Notes: a model not told the origin generated them from the letters alone. Counted from the stretch's first letter, positions 45,101-53,280 are shown. The stretch: 64,000 bases of DNA from Streptomyces sp. NBC_00459 (GCF_036013955.1 NZ_CP107903.1:5022001-5086000); one strand, 5' to 3'. Made by a program: numbers and translations.

Positions 45101-46691
45101 GCACTCCGCCGTGGGCGCGCACGATCCCGCGCACGATCGGCTCGTGGACCGGGTCTCCCCCGGTATACGGGCCGCGCACCTCGATCCGTACGACCTCACC
45201 GCGCTGCGCGGCGGCCACGACGACCGTGTTGTCCATGTAACCGCCGGCGGAGGCGGGTGAATTGCCGGTCGCGTCGACGCCGGCGACGTCCGCGACGAGG
45301 TGCGCCAGGGCGGTGGCCAGGCGCTGCGGGTCGACCTCTGCCTCTATGGGCGGCGCGTGCACGGCGAACTGGACGCGCCCGGGCCCGATCAGTTCGACGG
45401 CCCCGTCGACACCGGCGGCGACGACCGCGTCGAGCATCACCTTCGTACGGGTGATGGAGTCGACGCCCGTGTCGAGCCGCTGGTAGGAGAGGACGTTGTC
45501 GACCAATGTGGTGATGCGCGAGTAACCGGCCGACAGATGGTGCAGCACCTGGTTGGCCTCGGGCCACAGCTGCCCGGCGTCGTCGGCGGCGAGGGTGGCC
45601 AGTTCGCGGCGCAGCTCGTCGAGGGGGCCGCGCAGCGAACGTCCGAGCAGCACGAGCAACTGCTCCTGCCGTCCGGCCAGGGCCTCGTACCGGTCCTTCT
45701 CGCGCTCCGCGAGCGCCGCGTACCGGTCCTCACCCGCGGCGAGTTCCTCCTCGTGCTCCTCGCGCAGCTGCTCGATCTCGGTGACGTGCTGCTGGCGCAG
45801 GGCGGTGAGCTCGGAGGCGTGCTCCTCGGCGACCCGCTCCAGCTCCTCCTCGTGCAGCTTGTCGGCGGCGTCCTTCTCCTCGGCGAGGGAGTCGTACGGA
45901 CGCCGGTCGGTGAAGGTCATCACGGCGCCGACGAGCTGGTCGCCGTCCCGCACGGGCGCGGTCGTCAGATCGACGGAGACCGGGTCCCCGCTCTTGGACC
46001 ACAGCACCTGCCCGCGCACCCGGTGCTTGCGCCCGGACCGCAGGGTGTCGGCGAGCGGCGACTCGCCGTACGGGAAGGGCTCGCCGTCGGCACGCGAGTG
46101 CAGGACGAGCGTGTGCAACTCGCGCCCGCCGAGATCGCTGGCCCGGTAACCGAGTATCTGGGCGGCGGCCGGATTGACGAGAACGACCCGCCCCTCGGTG
46201 TCCGTCCCGACGACCCCTTCCGCGGCGGCGCGCAGGATCATCTCGGTCTGGCGTTGCGAACGCGCGAGTTCGGCCTCGGTGTCGACGGTGCCCGACAGAT
46301 CCCGTACGACGAGCATGAGCAGCTCGTCATTGGTGTAGCCGTAGCTGTCGTACGCCTGCTGGCCGTTCTCAAGATTCGCACTGGTGACCTCGACGGGAAA
46401 CTCGCTCCCGTCCGTCCGCCGGGCGATCATCCGGGTCGGCTTGGTCTGCCCGTGCGGGTCCATGGAATCGGGCCGCCGCATGGTGCCCGGGATCAGCCGG
46501 GAGTCGAACTCCGGCAGCAGATCGAGCAGCCCGCGCCCGACGAGGGCTGTGCCCGGCGTCTCGAAGGCCCCGAGGGCGATCGTATTGGCGTTGACGACGG
46601 TCCCGTTGGCGTTGACCAGCACCAACGCATCGGGCAGCGCGTCGAGTATGGCTGCGAGGCGAGCAGCGCCTCGGGATGGCCTGCTGCTCAC
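42165..46691 (-). CDS. Giant PAS / pseudo-histidine-kinase / receiver protein
   Basis: 1508 residues from GTG 46691 (GGGAGGA upstream); a 46757 extension has no site. Order: PAS (about 10-130), PAS (145-260), coiled coil (270-345), a HisKA-like segment where the H box reads GRSLRGPLDEL with no His, a degraded HATPase with no N-box Asn, about 700 residues of Pro/Gln/Ala low complexity with at least six TGRRRR-type motifs, a receiver-like domain (about 1275-1380), and a receiver (1386-1508) with EEH and Asp in NLVVMDLLQ. It is probably a signalling scaffold, not a kinase. No membrane segments. Confidence 0.85.
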   Translation of the reverse strand: MSSRPSRGAARLAAILDALPDALVLVNANGTVVNANTIALGAFETPGTALVGRGLLDLLPEFDSRLIPGTMRRPDSMDPHGQTKPTRMIARRTDGSEFPVEVTSANLENGQQAYDSYGYTNDELLMLVVRDLSGTVDTEAELARSQRQTEMILRAAAEGVVGTDTEGRVVLVNPAAAQILGYRASDLGGRELHTLVLHSRADGEPFPYGESPLADTLRSGRKHRVRGQVLWSKSGDPVSVDLTTAPVRDGDQLVGAVMTFTDRRPYDSLAEEKDAADKLHEEELERVAEEHASELTALRQQHVTEIEQLREEHEEELAAGEDRYAALAEREKDRYEALAGRQEQLLVLLGRSLRGPLDELRRELATLAADDAGQLWPEANQVLHHLSAGYSRITTLVDNVLSYQRLDTGVDSITRTKVMLDAVVAAGVDGAVELIGPGRVQFAVHAPPIEAEVDPQRLATALAHLVADVAGVDATGNSPASAGGYMDNTVVVAAAQRGEVVRIEVRGPYTGGDPVHEPIVRGIVRAHGGVLQTHEVPGMSGSAYVLEVPIGGGAGAVAAEAEAEVPQAGVGAELAVPEQAAGGGDSNGNSGVSGRRRARRSSVDAFLEADVPEAAAEADVESGDSSGNEAVAPTGRRRRRAAEEAAVASAPAPQAQPQPQEVQPTAEGDGGTGRRRGRPSPADAGDANGGDGVSSGAVVMAGEYGAGTAAAGTGLGGTVPPQGVPGAPGRRGGGEQHALPSGQPALPAAPSGAIGAEGGADDGADGQPTGRRRRALAAAAERGAAQEAGPRPVFALPPAEADRTTDESSAAVPAGPVGDRFDDGGRHDGLMHDPDDDHTPPQPHPTSAPTGRRRARQAPEQPGVVPPGGIPGQAVPVQAAPAQATAAQAATGPQGGVPGQGQAMPGQAVPATQVAQNAQASQVAQAMPGQAVPAQGLPAQSALGQPVAQPVPGQPLPGQPVPAQGIQGQQVPQQVPQQAPQSVPQAQPQPQQVPAQGMAPQGALGQGLAPGQAIPAQAAPAAQPQPWPPADDATPDAGTAVAPHPNNPAAAPGVAPAPQAAAAPLPPERVAQPRLGQALPAEAAAAPVDPNSTQGRAISVRTLGQGVPFTRQAAQVQTPGQPQTATPPHGTNGSNGSGRRRKLGTRPEPAGQPETTARPHPQTGQAAPAAPVPAQPSLAGQAPLPGQPSLAGQAPLAQAPLPTQPSLAGQTQLAPGTPRLPGFTEGAGRSYAIGAPDENAAEGPEPLDGPGGAVEVSDQPQPRPMDDELPPEPLDNPRRLLVWPAPDVTTQQALSDRGYRPVIVHSREEVNAQIAAFPAALFVDPLTGPITRTALQSLRQAAVAAEVPVLVTAGLGQATREAAYGADPAVLLKALAPRDSEQHPPRVLLIEEHAEIALALTATLERRGMQVARAASDADAVTLASQLRPNLVVMDLLQVKRRRAGIVDWLRANGQLNRTPLVVYTAAVDQADLPRLASGETVLFLAERSTSTEVQSRIVDLLARIGTN

Positions 46692-46960
46692 GAGACGCTT
46701 CCTCCCTGTTACCGCACCTTGCCTACCGCGGGCGCCATCTTGCCTACCGGCCCGCAACGTGTCACGCGAGGGAGTCTAAGGGCAGTGGTTGCGCTCGCGA
46801 CGCCGGATGAGAGGGAGGTCGCACGACGAAGTGACAGAGAGGCTGTGACGGCGCCTTTCACACCACATATGCGCTACGGGGCTCCTGTGACTGTGGTGTG
46901 AGAGCCCTCGGATGCCTTGCCGCGCCGGTCAGAAGCCTGGCCGGGGAGCTCGGCGGGGGC

Positions 46961-47467
46961 TCACCGAAGATCGGGCAGCAGCGGTACGAGCCGGTTCCAG
47001 CGGTCCATCTGGCACCCGTTGCTGCGGTCGAACGTGGCATCGACGGGACGCCCGGCCCAGGTCCCGGTCACGTGTGCGGTCGCCGGACCTCCGTACATCA
47101 TCGTGCAGACGCTGTCGGGGGACACGGGGGCGAACGGGTCCTTCCCCCACCGCGCCCCCCGGTCGAGCGACCCGCAGGCTCCGTCGACGTCGGGATGACT
47201 GCCGCTCCCGGGATGACAGGCCAACTCGAACCGCCCGTCCCCGCGCCCACCGGTGCCGCGGACGGTGACGGTGAGGCGGTCGGAGGCGCGTCCCATGGGA
47301 GTGAGGAGGGGCGCGAAGGGCGTGAAGGGGCGGGCCTGGGGGCCCGTGTCGGCGTACGCGGCCGAGGGCACGGCGGAGAAGGAGGCCGCGGCGAGGGAGA
47401 CGCCGGCGGTGGCGGCGAAGACGAGGCGGCGGAGGGCGCGAGGGGCATGAGCGTTGACCTTGAACAT
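46961..47467 (-). CDS. Subtilisin-inhibitor (SSI)-family secreted protease inhibitor
   Basis: 168 residues from ATG 47467. A signal peptide ends near AAYADTG. The SSI fold is seen in DRLTVTVRG, ELACHPGSGSHPDVDGAC, the reactive-loop region DSVCTMMYGGPATAHV and the C-terminal TWAGRPVDATFDRSNGCQMD. Four Cys fit the two disulfides of the family. P1 is probably Met in CTMMY, suiting subtilisin/chymotrypsin-like enzymes. SSI proteins regulate secreted proteases during Streptomyces differentiation. Confidence 0.92.
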   Translation of the reverse strand: MFKVNAHAPRALRRLVFAATAGVSLAAASFSAVPSAAYADTGPQARPFTPFAPLLTPMGRASDRLTVTVRGTGGRGDGRFELACHPGSGSHPDVDGACGSLDRGARWGKDPFAPVSPDSVCTMMYGGPATAHVTGTWAGRPVDATFDRSNGCQMDRWNRLVPLLPDLR

Positions 47468-47740
47468 GACCTGACTAACGCCTGACGCCGGAGGACGTTG
47501 CGCGAGCGGGGCAGGGGGCAGGGGGCAGGAGGCAGAGGGCGAGGGCAGGTGGCAAGGAGCGGGGTCGGGGAAGCACCGGGCAGCACCCGTGCCACCGCAC
47601 GGCATCGGTCGGCATCGGTCGGCAGAACGGCTTTGCCCTGCGCCCCACCTGCCTAGTACCGTGGGAGGCGATTGGTGACACCGCGCTCGTCTGTGTCATC
47701 ATCTGCACGCACCACTCGCGCTCGCGCGGGAGGTTGTGCT

Positions 47741-47831
47741 GGAGGCGTCGCCTAGTCCGGTCTATGGCGCCGCACTGCTAATGCGGTTTGGGACTTACAT
47801 CCCATCGAGGGTTCAAATCCCTCCGCCTCCG
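47741..47831 (+). tRNA. tRNA-Ser(GCT)
   Basis: 91 nt. Acceptor GGAGGCG (47741-47747) pairs with CGCCTCC (47824-47830), discriminator G. The anticodon loop CTGCTAA has anticodon GCT. Long variable arm as expected for serine. Confidence 0.96.
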
Positions 47832-47840
47832 CACCTCGTC

Positions 47841-47873
47841 CCGAAGCCCTGGTCATGACGACCGGGGCTTCGG
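47841..47873 (+). terminator. tRNA-Ser(GCT) terminator
   Basis: CCGAAGCCCTGGTC (47841-47854) pairs with 47860-47873 with one mismatch, loop 5 nt, 10 nt after the tRNA. Confidence 0.75.
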
Positions 47874-48036
47874 TCGTTCCAGGAGCTCCAACAGGCCCCG
47901 AACGGTCGTTTTCGCAGGTCAGACAGGGTGAGGCAAACGGATTTCACCTCACGCCGCCAGTCATGTAATGTTGTTCCCGCAACGCCGACCGGGTAGAAAA
48001 ACCCGGAAGGAAGAGCAAACACAACAGAAGACACAA

Positions 48037-48109
48037 GCACTCGTAGCTTAACGGATAGAGCATCTGACTACGGATCAGAAGGTTGCAGGTTCGAATCCTG
48101 CCGAGTGCA
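48037..48109 (+). tRNA. tRNA-Arg(ACG)
   Basis: 73 nt. Acceptor GCACTCG (48037-48043) and CGAGTGC (48102-48108), discriminator A. The anticodon loop CTACGGA gives ACG, read as ICG after editing. A strong terminator follows. The accessory remnants downstream suggest that this tRNA has also been an insertion hotspot, although no repeat of its 3' end was found in the window. Confidence 0.96.
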
Positions 48110-48117
48110 CACAGGTC

Positions 48118-48150
48118 AAAGGCCCCGCCGGGTAAACCGGCGGGGCCTTT
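48118..48150 (+). terminator. tRNA-Arg terminator
   Basis: AAAGGCCCCGCCGG (48118-48131) and its perfect complement (48137-48150) with a 5-nt loop, ending in TTT. Confidence 0.88.
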
Positions 48151-48404
48151 GACGTACACGGATGACATCAGCGCGCCCGGGCCCTGTCTCCAGTCACGGT
48201 GTACGAGGTTCGATTGCTCACGGCCGACTCGGGGAGGCCGCGACCGTCGAGTTCTTGATCGCGGATGCTCTGCGGCGGGAGAACAGCAGCAGCCAACGTG
48301 GGCGGGCGTTCACGCGTTCTGGCTGGCCCGTGCGCAACTGGACCAAGAGGAAGCGAGACGTAGCCCTGGCCTTCGAGGCACGGCTACGGGACTTTTCCTG
48401 CCGG
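48151..48404. other. Unassigned interval after tRNA-Arg
   Basis: 254 bp. An open plus frame gives GEAATVEFLIADALRREN-like sequence that could be a fragment of a mobile-element protein, but it has no start signal and no recognised family. I do not call it a gene. Confidence 0.3.
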
Positions 48405-48691
48405 TCAGTGGATCGCTTCGTCCATGAGTACGTACAGGAGGCCGGCGAGGGAGCCGCTGTCCTCGACCAGGTCCATGGGCAACGCCCAGACCCACGAGTC
48501 CGTGATGAAGCGGTGCCGCCACATCATCAGCACCTCCTGGCGGTCGTTGACCACGGCCGCCACGGCCAGGTGCCGGAGGCGAACGACGTGGTACTCCCAC
48601 CTGGCCCCGTCAGGCTGCCGGATGTGCGCCAGAAACAGACCACCCACTTGTTTGTGTGGATCTCTCGCTCGCCGTGGGTATTCCACTCCAT
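48405..48691 (-). pseudogene. NUDIX hydrolase gene with internal deletion and frameshift
   Basis: From ATG 48691 (GGAG upstream) the frame gives MEWNTHGEREIHTNKWV, a typical Streptomyces NUDIX N-terminus, then shifts frame to continue QPDGARWEYHVVRLRHLAVAAVV and EVLMMWRHRFITDSWVWALP. The text then jumps from LVED directly to SGSLAGLLYVLMDEAIH, the normal C-terminus. The whole Nudix box (GxxxxxExxxxxxxREUxEE) between these parts is missing. It cannot be an active hydrolase. Confidence 0.8.
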
Positions 48692-48709
48692 TTCTCCGGC
48701 CCCTCCTCG

Positions 48710-48841
48710 GCTGGGAAGAATGCCCTCGACAGCCAACTGCCCACCGGCGAGCCGAAACTTCGGGCCGTCTTCGACAAGCTGACCGTGAAGTTTGGTGGCG
48801 CGCTGGTGATCGTGGGCCAGAACGCCTCCGTCGGAGCCCTT
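48710..48841 (+). pseudogene. IS110-family transposase fragment
   Basis: The plus frame contains GKNALDSQLPTGEPKLRAVF then DKLTVKFGGALVIVGQNASVGAL, matching the N-terminal DEDD domain of IS110 transposases (LPNDEPKLRxVFDKL, VLVIVDQPASIGAL). The catalytic Asp of VDQP is Gly here and similarity stops on both sides, so this is about 45 residues of a dead element. Confidence 0.6.
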
Positions 48842-48929
48842 CGTTATTGGCCAGTGGGTCACGTGGAGCAATGGGTTCCGGGAAGTTCGCTGCCGTCTAC
48901 GTGACCATGTTCGGCATCATGTTCGCAAC

Positions 48930-50270
48930 GTGGTGAATCGTTCTGCTGTTCTCAGAGCTTGCAGGGAATTGACTTGTGGGATCTCGGACTTGAATGCCCG
49001 GGGTGATGCGTCGCTCGCCCGCAGGTTTGTCTTCGCGGGCCCGAAGTGGAGTGCCGAGCTTCCAATTCTCGGAATCGGGTTCCTCGGTGACTTCCTCTTA
49101 TCTATCCTCAGGATCATGACGGCGGTCAGTGCGGTGGGAGCCCGGGTCGTGGCCAGTGGCTATCTCCTGTTGCCTTCGGTGACAGTGCTCGCGGTCGGTT
49201 CCTTGCTCGATGTGCGGTTCCTGTACGTGATGCTCGCCGCAGTGCTTGTACTGCTGTTCCTGCCGGTGAACTTGGGCCCGCTGGCGCGGTCGGGACTGTT
49301 CGCTGTTGTGCTGATCTCCGCAGCACACACCGAGCTGCTACGTGGCTCCGTATTCCTGATGTACCTCCCGTTCATGCCTTTCCGGTTTCTTTTCGGTGCG
49401 GACTGGCTGACCGGGCTACCCCTTCTGATCAAGCTGGTGGCCTATCCGGTTGCTGCGGTGGTCGCGCTCGGGTCTGGGTTCATTCTGAGTTTCCTCTTCG
49501 GCTACCTCGTGTCGATCTTTGTCTCCACGCCGATATTCGGCCTGATCAACCTGGAGAACCGTGCCCGGCAGAGAGTGAGGGATCGCAGGGCTCAGCGGTT
49601 GGGGGAATGGGTCCGTGCCGGACGTACCCCTGCATACAGCCTGTACCTGCGGCCGTTTGCCACAGCGGACAGGCTCGCCACCCTCATGAACGGGGTCATG
49701 CATTCCGGCGACGGTCACGATGTCGCGAACATTCAGCAAGACTTCGAAGCCGTATTGGCAGCGTCACTCCCGAGCCATCGGCCGATCGTCGCCGTCGGTG
49801 AGGCAGGCGCCATGGTGTCTGGCTTCGCGCGGGCCGTCGAGACGATTCCGCCGGTCTCCTTCGTTCCGCTCCATGTGCCTTCTACGGGCAAGATCACGGC
49901 TACCGAGGAGACTTGGCGTGACCTCGTTGCCGAGCTTGTCGGGCCCGCCGAGCTGATCGTCGTGGTGCCGCTGGATTTCCCGGGAACGCAGTGGGAGATC
50001 GATTTGCTCCACCGAGCGGGCCTGCTGCACAAGTGCGTCTTCTACATGCCCGCGACCCTGGAGGGGAACGACAGCTACTCCGTTGCCTGGCGGCAGGCGA
50101 AGGCCGTGGTCGCCCCCATGGGGCTCAACCTGCCTGACTACGCCTCGCGAGGGTCACTCTTCATGATCACGAAGTCGGGTGACACGCTCGCCTACAAGCT
50201 GCCGTCCTTCTCTCTTCTGAGCTTCGTGCGATTCCAGCAGTTCCGCCGACACGCGCGCCTCGGACGGTGA
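48930..50270 (+). CDS. Membrane protein with C-terminal Rossmann/TIR-like domain
   Basis: 446 residues from GTG 48930; no ribosome site, and a start at 49116 (MTAVSAVGARV) is possible. Residues about 45-200 hold four to five hydrophobic helices. A basic stretch (ENRARQRVRDRRAQRL) precedes a cytosolic domain: AYSLYLRPFATADRL, IVAVGEAGAMVSGFARAVE, TWRDLVAELVGPAELIVVVP, PGTQWEIDLL and KCVFYMPATLEG. This LRPF / VVAVG / WEI pattern recurs in many membrane proteins of unknown role and looks TIR-like. No nuclease or known defence partner is adjacent. Confidence 0.75.
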   Translation: MVNRSAVLRACRELTCGISDLNARGDASLARRFVFAGPKWSAELPILGIGFLGDFLLSILRIMTAVSAVGARVVASGYLLLPSVTVLAVGSLLDVRFLYVMLAAVLVLLFLPVNLGPLARSGLFAVVLISAAHTELLRGSVFLMYLPFMPFRFLFGADWLTGLPLLIKLVAYPVAAVVALGSGFILSFLFGYLVSIFVSTPIFGLINLENRARQRVRDRRAQRLGEWVRAGRTPAYSLYLRPFATADRLATLMNGVMHSGDGHDVANIQQDFEAVLAASLPSHRPIVAVGEAGAMVSGFARAVETIPPVSFVPLHVPSTGKITATEETWRDLVAELVGPAELIVVVPLDFPGTQWEIDLLHRAGLLHKCVFYMPATLEGNDSYSVAWRQAKAVVAPMGLNLPDYASRGSLFMITKSGDTLAYKLPSFSLLSFVRFQQFRRHARLGR

Positions 50271-50556
50271 TCCCTTCGGCACGTGGGCGGTGGCGCGTAC
50301 GCGCATGGAGTAGACACACAAGGCATATGGAAGTTGTGCCCGGTACGAGAACAGAGGCGCGGCGGGCGCCGAGTACACCGGCCCCGAGAGGTGAGCTTCA
50401 CCGGGCAGCTGATCCGACGCCAACAGGCCTGTGAGCCTGTGAGCCCCTGCGTCTCGGGGGCTCGGGGTCTCTGGTCATCTTCAGGCGCGGGGCATCTGCG
50501 GTTGCCCTGAGCCCTGAGCCGTTGTCCGCTTGCCCTGGCGTCGTCAGGATTGCCGG

Positions 50557-51234
50557 ATGACGATCTTGCCGCCGTTCGTGCTGCGCGCACTTGAGCGATT
50601 TCATGCCGCCCGGCCCTGGGACCACAACGCCCACTACCACCCGTGGATCCTGCGGCAGTTGCCGAGGCGGTACGGGCGTGCTGTGGATGTCGGGTGCGGC
50701 AGCGGTGACCTGGTGCGGTTGCTGGCCGGGCGGAGTACGTCGTCGGTGCTCGGGGTCGACTCTGATCCCGCGATCGTCCACCGGGCCCGGGAACTCACTT
50801 CCCCCACGCTCCCCGTCACGTTCGCCGCCGCGGACGCGATGACCGGGTTCTCCGACGGACAGGACGGTTCGTACGACGTCATCACCTGTGTCGCCGTCGT
50901 TCACCACCTTCCCTACGCCGACGCGCTCGCGCTCTTCCGGCGGCAACTGGCACCCGGCGGGACGCTGGTTGTCGTTGGGCTGGCACGGGCCGAGAGTCCT
51001 GTCGATCATCTGCTCGGAGGCCTCGCCATTCCGGCGAACCTCCTCATGGCCTGGGTGAAGAACAGGGGGAGGCCGGCGTCCCGGCCGGTTTCGATGACCG
51101 CGCGGACGCGGGCTGCGGAGATGGGGTTCGGTGAGGTGGTGAGGGAGGCGCGGCGGGTGCTGCCCGGGTGCCGGGTGCGGCGGCGGCTCTTCTGGCGGTA
51201 CACGCTGGTGTGGCGTCAGCCGAAGCAGAGCTGA
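50557..51234 (+). CDS. Class I SAM-dependent methyltransferase
   Basis: 225 residues from ATG 50557 (AGGA upstream). SAM-binding motif I AVDVGCGSGDLVRLL, acidic motif II VLGVDSDPAIVHRARE, motif post-II AADAMTGF and HHLPYADALALFRRQLAPGGTLVVVG. The C-terminal part resembles ubiquinone/menaquinone-type methyltransferases. Substrate unknown. Confidence 0.9.
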   Translation: MTILPPFVLRALERFHAARPWDHNAHYHPWILRQLPRRYGRAVDVGCGSGDLVRLLAGRSTSSVLGVDSDPAIVHRARELTSPTLPVTFAAADAMTGFSDGQDGSYDVITCVAVVHHLPYADALALFRRQLAPGGTLVVVGLARAESPVDHLLGGLAIPANLLMAWVKNRGRPASRPVSMTARTRAAEMGFGEVVREARRVLPGCRVRRRLFWRYTLVWRQPKQS

Positions 51235-51276
51235 CCTCTTTCCCGGCCTTCTCCGCGCCCTCTCCCGAGGCCCCGT

Positions 51277-51786
51277 TCAGATGTCCGTCCCGCGGATCTC
51301 GTCCATGTAGTCCCGGGCCAGCTTGCCCTGGCGTGTGAACCAGTCGGCCAGCACGGCGACTTCGTCGGGGGAGTAGTCGGCGATGAGGGTGGCCAGGCGG
51401 GCGTAGTAGGGCTCGTAGAGGGCGTATGCCCGGGCGACGGCGGCCGGTTCGGCGGCCACGCGTACCCGGCGGCGGTCGCTGGGGTCGGGGCGGCGGGTGA
51501 TGTAGCCCGCGCGTTCGAGGCGGTTGAGGATTCCGGTGACGGCGCCCGTGGTGACGTGCGCGCGCTCGGCCAGGTCGCCGGCGGTGAGCAGGTCCTCGCC
51601 CGCTTCCAGGACGTAGGCGAAGCAGGTGATGTCCGTGACGTTCATGTTGAGGCGGCGCGCCATCTCCTGCTGGCTGAGCAGGTGCGTCGCGATGGTGTGG
51701 TCCATCTCCTTGAGCATCTGGGCGGCGGTCGCGGGCGGGCGAGGTGTGCCGCCCGGTGTGCCGGGGGTGTCGGGCGTGCCGTGCAT
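51277..51786 (-). CDS. MarR-family transcriptional regulator
   Basis: 169 residues. Winged helix: LTAGDLAERAHVTTGAVTGILNRLERAGYITRRPDPSDRRRVRV. It is divergent from the small membrane-protein gene at 51872 across an 85-bp region with two direct repeats, so it probably controls both genes. Ligand unknown. Confidence 0.93.
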   Translation of the reverse strand: MHGTPDTPGTPGGTPRPPATAAQMLKEMDHTIATHLLSQQEMARRLNMNVTDITCFAYVLEAGEDLLTAGDLAERAHVTTGAVTGILNRLERAGYITRRPDPSDRRRVRVAAEPAAVARAYALYEPYYARLATLIADYSPDEVAVLADWFTRQGKLARDYMDEIRGTDI

Positions 51787-51796
51787 CGCGAATTGC

Positions 51797-51846
51797 CTTA
51801 GCTCGTGAGAGATTTTGTGTCTAAACTACTTACGGCGTGAGAGATT
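51797..51846. promoter_or_regulatory. Direct repeats in the MarR divergent promoter
   Basis: CTTAGCTCGTGAGAGATT (51797-51814) and CTTACGGCGTGAGAGATT (51829-51846) share 14 of 18 bases, 32 bp apart. They lie between the divergent starts and are probable MarR binding sites or promoter -10/-35 copies. Confidence 0.6.
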
Positions 51847-51871
51847 CTCGATTCTACTGGGGAGTGCGGAC

Positions 51872-52234
51872 GTGAGCACATACGACGAGGGACACACCGT
51901 CGCAGGCTGGACCGGCACCGCCATCGCGACCGTCGGGTCCTGTGTGCTGGGGCTGGGGGTCTGCACGACCTCGGTTCTCGCGGTGGTGGGCGGCACGGCG
52001 ATATCGGCGGTCGCTCTCCTGGTCACCTGGACACTGCATCTCGCCGGGTGGGGGAAGCCGCCGGGTGTGCGGCCCGTCGGGGAGTGGCCGATGCGGAAGC
52101 GGGACCACTCGGCGAAGGCCGGGCACTCGGGGTGCGTGGGGTGCCGGCTGGCGGGGCGGGAGCGGCGGGCGGGCAGTATGAGCCGTACGGCCGTTGCCGC
52201 CGAGGGCGCCGACGCCCTTCCGGAACGTGTCTGA
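51872..52234 (+). CDS. Small conserved actinobacterial membrane protein
   Basis: 120 residues from GTG 51872 with GGGGAG upstream. N-terminal HTVAGWTG leads two transmembrane helices (TAIATVGSCVLGLGVCTTSV, and AISAVALLVTWTLHLAGW). The cytosolic tail has HSGCVGCRLAGR, a pattern conserved in HGxxxA-type Streptomyces membrane proteins. Function unknown; probably under MarR control. Confidence 0.75.
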   Translation: MSTYDEGHTVAGWTGTAIATVGSCVLGLGVCTTSVLAVVGGTAISAVALLVTWTLHLAGWGKPPGVRPVGEWPMRKRDHSAKAGHSGCVGCRLAGRERRAGSMSRTAVAAEGADALPERV

Positions 52235-52311
52235 CCCCTACTAACCCTTCTGACCTGCGCATTTGACGCCCGAAGGCGCGTTGTCAGTGGTACCCCGTAA
52301 TCTCGCAAGGG

Positions 52312-53241
52312 ATGGCACAGGCGTGGAGATGCTCGGGGCTGCGATGGACGGCGGACGGTCCCGTGCTGCGGTGGGCCGGTGGGCGCGGTAGCGCGCTGAC
52401 CTGGGGGAAGAGGGTGGCCTTCGGGGTCACGGAAGGGGGCGTACGGACATGTGTGGGAGCACGGGGGAACGCCTGTCCGATACGGGCGGTGGTGTCGGGG
52501 CGGAGCACGGGGGCCCGGTGCGAGGAGTGTGCGCGGCTGGACCGGGCGCACTCGGTCGCCGCCGACACGATCGCGGACGATCCACGGCCCTATCACGTAT
52601 ATCTGGCGTGGTTCGGGCCCGGGATGACCAAGGTCGGCATCACGGCACTGGAGCGGGGCTCGGCGCGGCTGCTTGAGCAGGGTGCCGTCGCCTTCAGTTG
52701 GCTGGGAGTCGGCCCGTTGATGGCCGCCCGGCGTACGGAGGAGCTGCTGCGCGCCGCGCTCGGGGTCCCGGACCGGATTCCGTACGCGGACAAGCGGGCG
52801 GTGCGGGCCGCGCTGCCGGGATCGGCGGCGGAGCGGGCCGCCGAGGTCGAGGGCCTGCACGCCCGGGCGGTGGGGCTGGGTGGCTGGCCGGAGTCCCTGG
52901 AGCGGGCGTCCTGCCAAGTCGTCGACCATGTCGAAGCGTTCGGGCTGACAGGGCTGGCTGAGCTGACGGGGTTGGCGTCGGCCGTGGGTGCGGTGAGCGA
53001 GCTGGTCGCGGGGGGTGTCGTCGGGGGCGAGCTGGTGGCGGCGGCCGGGCCCGATCTGCATCTCGCGGTCGAGGACGGGCGGGGGAACGAACCGGGAGGC
53101 GGAAGAAGTGTGGTGGTGCTGGACACCAGGCTGATGACCGGGTGGGAGCTGGTACCCGTCGGGGACGGTGGGCTTACCGTTCCGGTAAGGGAGTTCAAGG
53201 GAGCGAAGGAGTCGGCGGGGGTGCAGGACGGGTTGTTCTGA
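52312..53241 (+). CDS. DUF2797 family protein
   Basis: 309 residues. Characteristic motifs include LRWAGGRGSALTWGKRVAFG, Cys-containing GNACPIRAVVSGRSTGARCEECARLDR, and YHVYLAWFGPGMTKVGITALER with RLLEQGAVAFSWLG, which recalls a GIY-YIG-like core. It ends with an acidic, variable tail. The family is conserved but uncharacterised; the Cys set could bind zinc. Confidence 0.85.
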   Translation: MAQAWRCSGLRWTADGPVLRWAGGRGSALTWGKRVAFGVTEGGVRTCVGARGNACPIRAVVSGRSTGARCEECARLDRAHSVAADTIADDPRPYHVYLAWFGPGMTKVGITALERGSARLLEQGAVAFSWLGVGPLMAARRTEELLRAALGVPDRIPYADKRAVRAALPGSAAERAAEVEGLHARAVGLGGWPESLERASCQVVDHVEAFGLTGLAELTGLASAVGAVSELVAGGVVGGELVAAAGPDLHLAVEDGRGNEPGGGRSVVVLDTRLMTGWELVPVGDGGLTVPVREFKGAKESAGVQDGLF

Positions 53242-53280
53242 GCCCCGACTCCACGCGACGACGGCATACAGGGATTCACG

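Noticed and set aside
42513..45260. 915-codon plus-strand open frame
   Set aside because: Antisense of the Pro/Gln-rich part of the PAS protein, no recognisable domain.
48162..48782. 206-codon plus-strand open frame after tRNA-Arg
   Set aside because: It runs antisense through the NUDIX remnant and has no start signal; only a short N-terminal stretch might be a relic of a mobile-element gene.
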